NCBI GenBank assembly: GCA_013339895.1
Contig: JABACO010000005.1
Span: 186,001-250,000 of the forward strand
Source of the DNA: Ephydatia muelleri
Taxonomy: Eukaryota; Porifera; Demospongiae; Spongillida; Spongillidae
Length of the DNA stretch: 64,000 nucleotides
Direction: 5' to 3'
The notes below the pieces were generated by a model that was given only the letters and a program-made list of their open reading frames with translations, was not told the origin of the DNA and did no database searches. How positions within the stretch are numbered: the stretch's first letter is position 1; every line of letters begins with the position of its first letter. A program made the position numbers and the translations under genes. Shown here piece by piece: positions 12,791 through 23,121 of the stretch.

Positions 12791-13520
12791 TTGTGTGTTA
12801 GCTTGTGGGTGATTGTGTGCGTGAGTGTGTGTGTTAGCTTGGTGTGTGATTGTGTGTTTGTGTATGTGTGTGTGTGAGCTTGTGTGCGATTGTGCGTGTG
12901 TGTGTGTGTGACTGTGTGTGTTAGCTTGTGTGTGTGTGTGTGTGTTTGTGGGTGTTTGTGTGTGTGAGCTTGTGTGCAATTGTGCGTGTGTGAGTGTGTG
13001 TGTGTTAGCTTGTATGTGATTGTGTGTGTGAGTGTGTGTGTTTGTGTGTGTTAGCTTGTGTGTGATTGTGCGTGTGTGTGATTGTGTGTGTGAGTGTGTG
13101 TGTTTGTGTGTGTTAGCTTGTGTGTGATTGTGCGTGTGTGTGATTGTGTATGTGAGTGTGTGTATGTGTTTGTGTGTGTGTTAGCTTGTGTGTGATTGTG
13201 CGTGTGTGTTAGCTTGTGTATGTGAGTGTGTGTGTATGTGTTTGTGTGTGTGTTAGCTTGTGTGTGTGTGAGCTTGTGTGTGTGTGAACTTGTGTGCGAT
13301 TGTAGTGTGTGTGTGTTAGCTTGTATGTGATTGTGTGTGTGAGTTTGTGTGTGTTAGCTTGTGTGTGATTGTGCGTGTGTGTTAGCTTGTGTGTGTGAGT
13401 GTGTGTGTAGGTGTTTGTGTGTGTGTGTTAGCTTGTGCGTGATTGTGTGCGTGTGTGTGTGCATGTGTGTTTGTGTGTGAGCTTGTGTGCGATTGTGCGC
13501 GTGTGAGTGTGTATGTGTTA
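12780..13520. repeat. GT satellite with TTAGCTTG interruptions, segment 1
   Basis: GTGTGT-rich DNA punctuated every ~25-80 bp by TTAGCTTG and TGTGATTGTG words. It continues at 19087-20870 after the DIRS insertion. The right-arm equivalent is CA-rich (40156-42900, 44702-47450). Confidence 0.92.
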
Positions 13521-13827
13521 ATTATCAACCTAATAATTCCCAGCCAGATGCCCAAACGCAAAGCTAGCATAACGTTCATGGTGACTGATTGGCAGCAAAT
13601 GGGGGCAAGGGCAGGAGTACCCAACGAGCCTGTGTCCCTGTACCCAAAATCCCTGGCAGTGGTGGCACCAGCTAGTGCCGCTGACCACAACCGGGTGACC
13701 TGTGTACCAAAGCCAGGACGCTGGTCCAGGCTTGGCTATCCAGGATCGTTGGGAAAGTCTGCCGGCTAGACAGGCACCAGGGTGACGCTGGTCACCAACT
13801 GTGTGACCTGTGTACCAAGCCAGGACG
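13518..13827 (-). repeat. DIRS element repeat B2 (3' end)
   Basis: Second copy of B1 at the extreme 3' end; the boundary with the GT satellite is at about 13518-13521. Confidence 0.9.
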
Positions 13828-13959
13828 CTGGTCCAGGCTTGGCAAGCCGGCTTTGTAGGGACAAGCCCGCAGGGCTCCGCCCTGCCTTACTGTAATTGAA
13901 TATCAGCAAGAAATGCATCATACAGCAAAGTACAAATACATGTGGAGGGGAGGGTGGGA

Positions 13960-14222
13960 AAGGTGAAGCTCTCCAGCGCCTGTTGACCAGCAGCATGCGC
14001 TGGAGTTGCGCATCATCTCTATATATACATGCATACCCAGAGGCTGGCCATCCGATTACGCAACCATAAGCGAACAAAGGGGGGCCCTCGCCCAGCGCCA
14101 TATGACAATAGTAAGGCTACCCCATATCACAAAGGTTAGGCTTGAGTGTGATGTGGTTATGCGTGTAAACGGGAATTACTAGTGCCCATTAAAACCTGTT
14201 TAGCTCCCTAAACAGTACCTTA
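13960..14222 (-). repeat. DIRS element repeat A2
   Basis: Internal copy of A1, adjacent to B1 with a three-base overlap (TTA). Confidence 0.9.
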
Positions 14223-14529
14223 ATTATCAACCTAATAATTCCCAGCCAGATGCCCAAACGCAAAGCTAGCATAACGTTCATGGTGACTGATTGGCAGCAA
14301 ATGGGGGCAAGGGCAGGAGTACCCAACGAGCCTGTGTCCCTGTACCCAAAATCCCTGGCAGTGGTGGCACCAGCTAGTGCCGCTGACCACAACCGGGTGA
14401 CCTGTGTACCAAAGCCAGGACGCTGGTCCAGGCTTGGCTATCCAGGATCGTTGGGAAAGTCTGCCAGCTAGACAGGCACCAGGGTGACGCTGGTCACCAA
14501 CTGTGTGACCTGTGTACCAAGCCAGGACG
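14220..14529 (-). repeat. DIRS element repeat B1
   Basis: 310-bp repeat shared with 13518-13827. It covers the C-terminal extension of the recombinase frame. Confidence 0.9.
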
Positions 14530-15639
14530 TAGGAATGGAAGGCAGCACTGCGCCAGCGGCCGAGCTCCATGATGGTGGAGGATGACATGCCAGCCTTGGC
14601 AGCAGCAGTGGCTGCCCCAATCCTAAAGCTGTGAGTGTTGAAAAGAGACGGGTTGAAGCCCAGCGACTTGAGGTTAAAACGAAGGATCGCTCGAAACTTC
14701 TTTGCAGTTAAGGGCATGCCATTCCTGAAATGGAACAAAGGCCTTGATGGTGGAGTCCTGCAGCTCTCCAAGTAGTGTTGCATGGCACTGACGGGACAAC
14801 AAGCATCCTCACTACACCCCACGGTGATGACTGAGCCCTGCCCAAACTGGTCTGTCTTGGAGTGTGTTAGGAACACCTTCAGCTGATGTCCAAGAAACTG
14901 AATGTCCCGTCTAGCCAAAAATTGGCGTGATGTGTGATAGGCAGGAACTGTCAACTCGCTGACGCGGAGGAAGCCAAAAAAATGCTAGAGACATGGCTGC
15001 CTTGAGCATGAGTCTGTCCTGTGATGGGATAGTTGAATCACAACCAAGATGTTTCAACAGGTCAGCCAGTATCTGCGGGGTTATAGGGAGTCGGGGTGTC
15101 CTGCATTGGGACTGTGTCTGTTTCCTTTGGATCCCACGCAAGACCAGCTTCAAGATGGTGTTGCCACTCACAGGGCTCCTGTGTCCACCGATGTGATGTA
15201 GGAATGAGACAGCTGCCAAGTACACCCGAATGGTCGGAAGGCGAAGGGAGGTGCTAAGGTGGGTGGCAAACAGCGCCACTTGGCGTTTGGTGGATGGTAC
15301 AGGGACCAGATCCAGTGCCCTGCAGAATGTAAGGTACCGCTGAATGCCCACCTTGTAGGTGGAGGTAGTAGACCCGGCCAGGGCTCTGTGGATGAGAGAG
15401 ACAAGGTCCGTGTCTAGAGACTGGCTAACGCTGTGGGTATGGAGGTGGGTACCGGTTCGGCCTGTGGGGCAAGAGCAAAAAACCGTGAGAGCTGGTTCCG
15501 AGACAATGCATCTGCCAGTGGGTTGTGTTTGCCCGGGACATGCACAAGTTGGATTGTGAAGTTGTTGCATGCGGCGGCATAGAACAACTCCCGAAGAAGG
15601 CTCATGATCTTGGGATCCCGGGAGGACTGACCAGACCAT
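14232..15639 (-). pseudogene. DIRS element tyrosine recombinase, one frameshift
   Basis: N-terminal half (15639-14940) has the SAM-like core-binding region (STTSTYKVGIQRYLTFC, QVALFATHLS). The C-terminal half has FLTHSKTDQ, the THSFRIG box (catalytic His-x-x-Arg), GRWRS and the nucleophile context HSYV. A seven-base A run on the plus strand (14976-14982) puts the two halves out of frame by one, exactly at the FLRVSEL block that carries the first catalytic Arg. One base fewer in the run would restore it. The tail after the Tyr is encoded by repeat B1. The enzyme would integrate a circular DNA intermediate without target duplication, consistent with the observed junctions. Confidence 0.88.
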
Positions 15640-17263
15640 GCGTGAACCACCGCCTGGTTGTCACAGTGGAACCTGATGCGGTGTCCGGCTAGCTTGTGAC
15701 CCCACGCATGAGCTGCTGCCACGATGGCAAACAGTTCCTGCCACTGAATGGAATGCTGGGAAAGCTCCTGATGAGGCAGCCACGATCCCCTGAACCAGGA
15801 CCCGTTGAAGTAGCCCCCAAACCCATGGATACCGGAGGCATCCGTGAAAAGGTTCAGTGTTTCGGCACTGATCCAACCAGGGTCCAGAAACATAGCTACT
15901 CCATTCCAGGTTGGGAGGAAGCGAGCCCACCACGCAAGGTCTGCCCTGGCCTCTGAGTTGATCCGAATATGGTGATGGAGTCTATCGACAGTAGTGGACA
16001 GGTCAATTAAACGCCGCAGGAATAGACGCCCAGCCGGAACAACTTTGGCCGCAAATGACAGCTTGCCAATGAGAGATAGCAGCTCACGCTTGGTTGACTT
16101 GTACCGCCCCAGCCAGGACTGAACCATCTGCAAGATGTCACGCAACTTGTCCTGGGGGAGTGACAGTCGGCGAGCCTCCGAATCCAGGACAATCCCCAGG
16201 AAGGTGATTTGTGTTGATGGTCCCTCCAGTTTCTCAAAGGCAACAGGAATACCCAACCTTTTGCAAACTGAGAGTGTGACTTGGACTGAGGAGGTACATT
16301 GTTGCTGACCTGCTGCCCCCACAAGAAGAAAATCATCCAGGTAGTGGACCGCATCAATGTGGTAGTTGGTAGCAAGGACCCAATGAAGGGCATCAGCAAA
16401 ACGGTTGAACAGGCATGGCGCAGATCTGAGCCCAAAGGGTAGGCATGTATCGACATAGTACATGCCATCCCAAAACATCCCCAGTAAGTCCCAGTCTGCT
16501 GGGCGTACAGGAACCATTCTGAAGGTGGACTTAAGATCAATTTTTGCCATTATCGCACCAGTGCCATAGGTGTGGAGAAGCCCGACAGCATCGTCCACTG
16601 AAGAGTAATGCAGCGAAATCTCTTCCTTCAAAATGCCATCATTGACGCTTGTTCCATGGGGAGCCGAGAGGTGGAGTATGACTCTCCATTTCCCATTCTC
16701 TTGGGAGCAGCACCAAGCCCCGAGGTTCTGAGGTTGGGTAGTGGTCGCTCAGCAAAGGGGCCTAGGACCCTGCCAGCTTCCACCTCCTTCTGGAGCTCAG
16801 AGCTAACCACCTCCGGATGCTGCAAGGCTGAGGGGAGATTACGTGCAGTGTAGGGTGTGTGGGGGCCATTAAAACCAATAGAAACACCGTATAGAATGCT
16901 ATTAAGCAGCCAGGTAACCCAGGCTTTGTCAGGGTGATTGCGAAGCTCTCTCTCAAATTCTGAGGGTCGTAGTGGAGTATGAACTTGCTGGTCAGCCAGG
17001 GACCCCCACGGCCCTGGGACAGGTTTTGCCGGAGTGGTCGCCCCCACAACCTGCGATCCAGCACTTGTGGGCAAATGCACAGCTGACTCGGGAGCAAGTG
17101 CTGTAGTTAAAGCGCCGGCAGATCTCCTGACCCGTGATGGAGTGAGTGACATGTCCGCCAGACTGGGTGGTGGTGGAGCCACTGGCAGTGTTTGGTCGGG
17201 AGGAGGGGGTGGTGCCTGCGGAGATGGGGTTCGGCTTGGAGCGAAAAGGATGGCGGGTCGCAC
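15414..17263 (-). pseudogene. DIRS element reverse transcriptase - RNase H, one frameshift
   Basis: The first frame (17263-16628) carries a proline-rich leader and the RT N-terminal block (WVTWLLNSILYGV, AAPK). The second (to 15414) carries KWRVILHLSAPHG, KIDLKSTFRMVPV, LPFGLRSAPCLF and the YLDD catalytic motif. RNase H follows with FTDASG, an E in the QWQELFA helix, CDNQAVVHAW and GKHNPLADALSR. The two frames meet at about 16697-16702 within the APK/ENGKW motif and differ by one base, so a single-base deletion (or assembly error, or programmed shift) splits the gene. RT copies element RNA in the DIRS cycle; RNase H removes the template. It lies between gag and the recombinase, with short overlaps on both sides. 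Confidence 0.88.
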
Positions 17264-18815
17264 ACCAAACCAGGATGTCCTCCTTTACCTGGTCCCAAGG
17301 AATGAGGCGAGCTTTGTCCCTGGCAACAGCCTGCCTAAACAAGCTGTCATATTTGATGCACACACCCACAGGATACGAGCTAAACAACTGGCACATGATA
17401 GCTTGGTATTTTATCATTTGTAAAGCAGTGTGGGGAAATGCTTGCACCCGGATTGCCAGGAATATATTCCAAGCCTCAACCCAATTAGCGAAATCCCCGA
17501 TGTGCCTTTTGCTCAACCTCTTATCCCCTGTACGCTTCCCCTGCTGAACAGTAAATACCTCGTCTAGTACAGGTGGCAACAATCTATCAAATTTGACAAA
17601 TTTACCTTTCCTGATCCGTCTCACGAGGTGCCTGGCGGGAGCGGTTACACAAGAGGAGAAGGGGGATTCAGAGAACTCCTCGAGGCTGCTGGATCGTCTC
17701 CGGTGGTGCTGGCGTGATCGACGTCTGCTCCTATACCGACTCGAGGAGGATGACCTGCTGGACCGAGAGCTTCTCGAGTCACTGGAGTCGTCCGAGTGGC
17801 TCGAGTGTCGACGTCGCCTGTGGGAACGAGGAGAATAGCTCCGTGAACGGGATGGGCGACAGCGCGCGACGAATGGTGAAGCCTTGCGGGGGCCCAGCTG
17901 TTCCACCACCTCATGGAAGGCTGTCTTGCGACGGTGAGTAGAGGTCACCGCGTCCTTGTCGGCCATCGTCCTTGGTGAACCGCGTTCGCTGCGGTGTTCT
18001 AGGCGGTTCGAGCAATGCGCCTTAGGATTATGTCGGGTGGGAGGGGCTCGGATCCTCTTCTCAGCTGCGCGAGAGACAGCGGCCTCTGTGGAGGAAGCGG
18101 TTGCTCGTCGACGGCTGCTACGAGTGGGAGGGTCTCCCGTGCCTTCCTCAGCTGCGCGAGAGACAGCGGCCTCTGTGGAGGAAGCAGTTGCTCGTCGACG
18201 GCTGCGACGAGTGGGAGGGTCTCCCGTGCCTTCCTCAGCTACGCGAGAGACAGCGGCCTCTATGGAGGAAGCCAATGCTCGTCGACGGCGGCGACAAGTG
18301 GGAGGGGGTCCCGTGCCTTCCTCAGCTACGCGAGAGACAGCGGCCTCTATGGAGGAAGCCGATGCTCGTCGACGGCGGCGACAAGTGGGAGGTCCCTCTG
18401 GATCGCCACCATCCTCCGAAGCAGCGGCATCGGAGGCGGCGGATTGAGACTCGTCACCCGACACAGCGGTACCTGGCTGGCTGGCGGCCTCGTGGTGACG
18501 GCAGCGACCGGCTCTACTATCGTGCCCCCATGTGGACAACCCGGAGGGGGCGGGGTCGTCTGGGTTTCTGGAACCCCCATCGATATCGAGCGGAACGCTC
18601 ACAGGGCCACTTGAATGAGCCTCGGAGTCGTCTGTCTCCGAGTCGGCCGACGACGAGGGGTCGCCATCGCCACGAGAAATGGAGTCTTCGTATTCTAAGA
18701 GCCTCTCCACCAGGGCCTGCTTGTTCCCCGTGGAAACGAGGTTCGCCTGCGACAAACGAAGACGCAGTACTTCGGCGGTTAACCGCAGAAGGCTCTTGCG
18801 ACGTGCATCAGACAT
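16992..18815 (-). CDS. DIRS element Gag-like protein with SAP domain and zinc knuckle
   Basis: 607-codon frame on the minus strand. I chose the ATG at 18815 (MSDARRKS) because it lies just after the A1 repeat; the frame stays open upstream, but that extension is repeat-derived. Residues ~8-42 read as a SAP helix-loop-helix (LRLTAEVLRLRLSQANLVSTGN then KQALVERL), a DNA/chromatin-binding fold. Next come an acidic Ser-rich stretch, four tandem 29-residue repeats (RRRRASASSIEAAVSRVAEE type; 87-bp DNA repeats at 18050-18397), and an Arg/Ser-rich region resembling splicing-factor RS domains. A conserved DIRS-Gag block follows (FDRLLPPVLDEVF, NWVEAWNIF), then a C-terminal Cys/His cluster (CRRFNYSTCSRVSCAFAHKC). 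Probable role: nucleoprotein assembly. Its 3' end overlaps the RT frame by ~270 bases. Confidence 0.83.
   Translation of the reverse strand: MSDARRKSLLRLTAEVLRLRLSQANLVSTGNKQALVERLLEYEDSISRGDGDPSSSADSETDDSEAHSSGPVSVPLDIDGGSRNPDDPAPSGLSTWGHDSRAGRCRHHEAASQPGTAVSGDESQSAASDAAASEDGGDPEGPPTCRRRRRASASSIEAAVSRVAEEGTGPPPTCRRRRRALASSIEAAVSRVAEEGTGDPPTRRSRRRATASSTEAAVSRAAEEGTGDPPTRSSRRRATASSTEAAVSRAAEKRIRAPPTRHNPKAHCSNRLEHRSERGSPRTMADKDAVTSTHRRKTAFHEVVEQLGPRKASPFVARCRPSRSRSYSPRSHRRRRHSSHSDDSSDSRSSRSSRSSSSSRYRSRRRSRQHHRRRSSSLEEFSESPFSSCVTAPARHLVRRIRKGKFVKFDRLLPPVLDEVFTVQQGKRTGDKRLSKRHIGDFANWVEAWNIFLAIRVQAFPHTALQMIKYQAIMCQLFSSYPVGVCIKYDSLFRQAVARDKARLIPWDQVKEDILVWCATRHPFRSKPNPISAGTTPSSRPNTASGSTTTQSGGHVTHSITGQEICRRFNYSTCSRVSCAFAHKCWIAGCGGDHSGKTCPRAVGVPG
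18050..18397. repeat. 87-bp tandem repeat, 4 copies, inside gag
   Basis: Starts of the GAGAGACAGCGGCCTCT word at 18071, 18158, 18245 and 18332. It encodes 29 residues per unit in the gag frame. Confidence 0.95.
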
Positions 18816-18823
18816 GTGAAAGA

Positions 18824-19086
18824 AAGGTGAAGCTCTCCAGCGCCTGTTGACCAGCAGCATGCGCTGGAGTTGCGCATCATCTCTATATATACATGCATAC
18901 CCAGAGGCTGGCCATCCGATTACGCAACCATAAGCGAACAAAGGGGGGCCCTCGCCCAGCGCCATATGACAATAGTAAGGCTACCCCATATCACAAAGGT
19001 TAGGCTTGAGTGTGATGTGGTTATGCGTGTAAACGGGAATTACTAGTGCCCATTAAAACCTGTTTAGCTCCCTAAACAGTACCTTA
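18824..19086 (-). repeat. DIRS element repeat A1 (5' end)
   Basis: 263-bp repeat identical or nearly so to 13960-14222. It carries ATATATACATGCATACC and lies just upstream of the gag start, so it probably contains the promoter (inference). Confidence 0.9.
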
Positions 19087-20761
19087 GCTTGCATGTGATT
19101 GTGTGTGTGAATGTTGTGTATTTGTGTGTGTTAGCTTGTGTGTGATTGTGCGTGTGTGTGTTAGCTTGTGTGTGATTGTGTGTGTGAGTGTGTGTGTGTA
19201 TGCGTTTGTGTGTGTGTTAGCTTGTGTGTGATTGTGTGCGTTTGTGTGTGTTTGTGTGTATGTGAGCTTGTGTGTGATTGTGTGTGTGCTTGTGTGTTAG
19301 CTTGTGTGTGATTGTGTGTGTTTGTGTGTGTGTTTGTGTGTGTGTGAGCTTGTGTGTGATTGGGTGTGTGCTTGTGTGTGTGTTAGCTTGTGTGTGAGTG
19401 TGTGTGTGCTTTTTTATGTGTGAGCTTGTGCGTGTGTGAGTCTGTGTGTTAGCTTGTGTGTGATTGTGTGTGTGATTGTGAGTGTGCTTGTGTGTTAGCT
19501 TGTGTGTGAGTGTGTGTGTGTGCTTTTTTATGTGTGAGCTTGTGCGTGTGTGAGTCTGTGTGTTAGCATGTGTGTGATTGTGTGTGTGATTGTGAGTGTG
19601 CTTGTGTGTTAGCTTGTGTGTGAGTGTGTGTGTGCTTTTTTATGTGTGAGCTTGTGTGTGTGTGAGTCTGTGTGTTAGCTTGTGTGTGATTGTGTGTGTG
19701 ATTGTGATTGTGCATGTGTGTGTTAGCTTATGTGTGATTGTGTGTGTTTGTGTGTGTGTGAGCTTGTGTGCGATTGTGGGTGTGTGTGTGTGTTATCTTG
19801 TGTGTGATTGTGTATGTGAGTGTGTGTGTGTTTGTGTGTGTTAGCTTGTGTGTGATTGTGTGTGTGTTAGCTTGTGTGTGATTGTGTATGTGAGTGTGTG
19901 TGTGTTTGTGTGTGTTAGCTTGTGTGTGATTGTGCGTGTGTGTGTTAGCTTGTGTGTGATTGTGTGTGTGTGTGTTAGCTTGTGTGTGACTGTGTATGTG
20001 AGTGTGTGTGTGTTTGTGTGTGTTAGCTTGTGTGTGATTGTGCGTGTGTGTGTTAGCTTGTGTGTGAGTGTGTGTGTATGTGTTTGTGTGTTAGCTTGTG
20101 TGTGATTGTGTGCGTGTGTGTGTGCGTATGTGTTTGTGTGTGTGAGCTTGTGTGCGATTGTGCGTGTGATTGTGTATGTGAGTGTGTGTGTGTGTTTGTG
20201 TGTGTTAGCTTGTGTGTGATTGTGCGTGCGTGTGTGTTAGCTTTGTGTGATTGTGAGTGTGTGCGTGTTTGTGATTGTGTACACGTGTGTGTTAGCTTGT
20301 GTGTGATTGTGTGTGTGAGTGTGTGTGTTAGCTTGTGTGTGATTGTGTGAGTGTGTGTGTTACCTTGTGTGTTTGTGTGTGTGTGAGTGTGTGTGTGTGT
20401 GTGAGCTTGTGTGCGATTGTGCATGTGTGTGTGTGTGAGCTTGTGTGCGATTGTGCGTGTGTGTGTGTTAGCTTGTGTGATTGTGTGATTGTGTGTGAGT
20501 GTGTGTGTGTTTGTGATTGTGTGTGTGTTAGCCTCTGTGTGTTTGTGTGTGTGTGAGCTTGTGTGTGATTGTGAGTGTGTGTGTTAGCTTGTGTGTGATT
20601 GTGTGTGTGCGTGTGTGTTTGTGTGTGTGTGAGCTTGTGTGCGATTGTGCATGTGTGTTAGCTTGTGTGTGATTGTGTGAGTGTGTGTGTTAGCTTGTGT
20701 GTGTGTGAGCTATTGTGCAAGTGAGTGTGTATGTTAGCTTGTATGTGATTGTATGTGTGAG

Positions 20762-20794
<33 letters not shown>

Positions 20795-20870
20795 TTGTGT
20801 GTGTGTTAGCTTGTGTGTGATTGTGTATGTGAGAGTGTGTGTGTGTTTGTGTGTGTTGGCTTGTGTGTGA
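19087..20870. repeat. GT satellite with TTAGCTTG interruptions, segment 2
   Basis: Continuation of the satellite beyond the DIRS element. Words such as TTAGCTTGTGTGTGATTGTG recur irregularly and sub-blocks of ~80-160 bp are re-duplicated (for example around GCTTTTTTATGTGTGAGC at 19408, 19521 and 19633). Val/Cys-rich frames are artefacts. Confidence 0.92.
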
Positions 20871-20948
20871 TTGCTTCAACCCCTTCAACTACTCAATGGT
20901 CACAAAGGAAGTAGAGACACACAGAGATGCTCACAATGCAGAGGTTAA

Positions 20949-21509
20949 TGATAGATCGATCAAGCGCCTACATGTAGGCGAAAAGTGCTGTTTTAGCCTA
21001 CGTGTAGGCGTTCTATTGCATTGTATGGTCCTCGCATTCGATACCGCATAAAACTTTGAACTCGAATGAAGTAACACTTAAGCATAGGCCTTCGTTTCTA
21101 ATTTGCATTGGAGCTCATTCAACCATCGGCACTTTAGATACACAATCTAGATGGAGGAGCGTACAAAAATTGCCCACGATCGTGATGAAAATGAGTATAA
21201 AAGTTGGAAATCGTGTGTATTTGGCAAAAAGAGTTCAAATTATAGCTGCCTATAAAACGAAGAATGCTTCTAGTAAGTTTTTTGCAAATCGCAATAACTC
21301 CAGCTAAATGAGGGGCGTGCCCCAACAAAGCGTACGTGATACTAGCAGCTCGTTGGCGGTGTTTTCTGCAGCCACCTTGCAAGTAGCCCTCTTTAGTATA
21401 TTGATCCCCATCATTTCAAGCGTTGGCTGTTTGTTCATTGTTTGGAATAAAGCGATGTGCAACGCCTACATGTAGGTTAACGCGCCTACGCGTAGGTGAC
21501 GACCTATCA
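20949..21509. mobile_element. 561-bp MITE flanked by TTAA, with palindromic subterminal motifs
   Basis: Ends TGATAGATCGATCA and (inverted) TGATAGGTCGTCA lie directly inside TTAA at 20945-20948 and 21510-21513. Each end has two palindromes of the form CCTAC-NN-GTAGG: 20967-20978, 20997-21008, 21465-21476 and 21485-21496. TTAA target sites are typical of piggyBac and Kolobok groups; which one applies here is unknown. No transposase frame. Confidence 0.75.
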
Positions 21510-21513
21510 TTAA

Positions 21514-21533
21514 CACAACAAAACACATGGTCA

Positions 21534-21573
<40 letters not shown>

Positions 21574-22536
21574 AACACCATGGACACATCACACATCACA
21601 TATTACATCAGTGTAATGCATAGGCCTACTGTAAGCCAACCTTATAGTATAGGAAGTTGGTTTTTCTAAACAAAACGTTGCATTGTGGGAAATCCAATGT
21701 GTGGAGGGGAATACCTTTGAAAGCAAAGCACCTAACCTATGGTAAATTCAACCACTGTTAGCAATTTTTCGAGCAGTTACACTGTATGGGTCGTTCAACG
21801 AGATATGGAGTTGGCTGTCCAGTTTAGCACATAAGGCAAACATGAATTTATGCATGAAAGGATCAATTTCCTTTGGTCAAAATCGTATAATTTATATTCT
21901 AGCCAATAGAGTTGCAAGGATTACCAACCAATGGAATTGCAGATGTGCAGAACTATAAAAGTATAAAACGACAAGCTAAAAAAGTCACAATTGCGAGTTT
22001 GAAATGTGTCCAGCAAGGCTTACGAATGGGCAGGTGTCAATTGTGCAGTTGCATCTTAAAAATGGCGGTCTGTAAGTGAAACAGTAAGGCAATTCAAGGT
22101 GCTGTATCCAACTAACAGGACCCTACACGGCGCGACAGTATATCGTATGCAGTATTGTATATTGCACCTATATTGATCGATACGCGTCTGCACTTGACAC
22201 ATGGGCGGTTTTTCGCACGTCTCGAATGCGGGATCTGTTTATGTCTCAGAACGAACACTTCACTTACACGTATGATATCGCGGTCTGCATTTGGATTCAG
22301 TATATTCGTTATCACCTTTCTGCATACGTCCTCTGAACGTGGGCAGACTCTGTGCACGCCATGTATACGAAACGTGATATAATCCATCACTGTTCTGCAT
22401 ACTTGAAGCTGGTTAGGGTTACCTGGGTAACGTCTACGTTTTGCGCATGCCAGTAATAGGAATAAGTTAGCGGCAAACTTTAAAATAAGATTATATGCAT
22501 ACACAGCTGGAATAAAAAGAGCAAAATAATAAATGT
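21514..22536. other. No gene seen; (CA)n at 21539-21573
   Basis: Unassigned sequence that may include the left end of the CACTA-like relic (its accessory gene ends at 22537). A 130-codon minus frame at 22112-22504 has no recognisable similarity. Confidence 0.4.
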
Positions 22537-22903
22537 TCAGCTACTCCAATTGGTTGGGTCAAAGTCTTCTTCACTTATACATCTTTCCTCTTCTTCACGA
22601 TCCTCGACCACATTTGTGACGAAGTTACTGGGACATTCTTCCGGTGGAGGCCTCTTTGATGGCGAGCCGAGTACTCGTTTCTTCCCTTCAACCCAGCATG
22701 CACCTCTAGTACTCTCGTGGCGCTTGTCAAGAGTTTCCATAAAAGCATCAAGCACTGCATGAGAAGAATATCATACCAAAGTGTAATAACGATTAAATGT
22801 CACGAGCAGGGCGAGCGAAAGCAATCAGTTAATATCTATGCACATTTGACTTACTCACAGACCGCCACGGTAGCTTGTGCTTCACAATAGTGCCATCATC
22901 ACC
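22537..22903 (-). pseudogene. CACTA-like accessory gene, 3' part (downstream of nested transposon)
   Basis: Two minus-strand exon pieces. The first (22903-22862) reads NGDDGTIVKHKLPWRS and ends at a GTGAGT donor. The second (about 22754-22537) reads LDAFMETLDKRHE, KKRVLGSPSKRPPPEECP and an acidic tail to its stop. The HKLPWRS...LDKR...KRxVGSPS...PP pattern matches a family of uncharacterised accessory proteins common in invertebrate DNA transposons. The upstream half of the same exon lies at 29606 and above, on the far side of the nested 6.68-kb element. Exon phases across the small intron disagree by one base, suggesting decay or a miscalled junction. Confidence 0.6.
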
Positions 22904-22912
22904 GTTATCACT

Positions 22913-23037
22913 TAGTCTCGTCCCCAGACCCACCATGACGTAAGCGTTTATCGCTTACAGTATAAACACTACGACAGGTGGGTCTGGCAAACAAGTACCC
23001 ATACACTTGTTCCGCGTGTCCCCGATGTTTATGTCCC
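22913..23037. repeat. Left terminal inverted repeat of the RecQ/DUF6589 transposon
   Basis: Contains an internal inverted pair CAGACCCACC (22925-22934) / GGTGGGTCTG (22977-22986) around a GTAAGCG-TTTAT-CGCTTAC hairpin, then a stretch ending CGCGTGTCCCC that is also conserved in the right end. Confidence 0.92.
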
Positions 23038-23121
23038 AAAATAGCACAAAATTCTATTTCTGGATTTAATAAGGCTAATAACTACTGATGGCGTAACGAC
23101 TAGTAATTACGTCCTTGCAAG

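Larger units (their letters stand above)
13519..19086 (-). mobile_element. DIRS-order tyrosine-recombinase retrotransposon with split direct repeats
   Basis: 5.6-kb element on the minus strand in the order A1 repeat (19086-18824), gag, RT/RNase H, tyrosine recombinase, B1 (14529-14220), A2 (14222-13960), B2 (13827-13518). The A copies (263 bp) and B copies (310 bp) appear near-identical. The A1-ORFs-B1A2B2 order is the split-direct-repeat layout of PAT/Ngaro-type elements. It interrupts the satellite word GTGTTAGCTTG with no target duplication, as expected for a recombinase-mediated insertion. I see no methyltransferase or hydrolase domain between RNase H and the recombinase. RT and recombinase each carry one frameshift. 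Confidence 0.92.

Noticed and set aside
17034..18850. Long plus-strand ORFs opposite the DIRS gag and RT
   Set aside because: Shadow frames of GC-rich, Arg/Ser-rich coding sequence on the minus strand.
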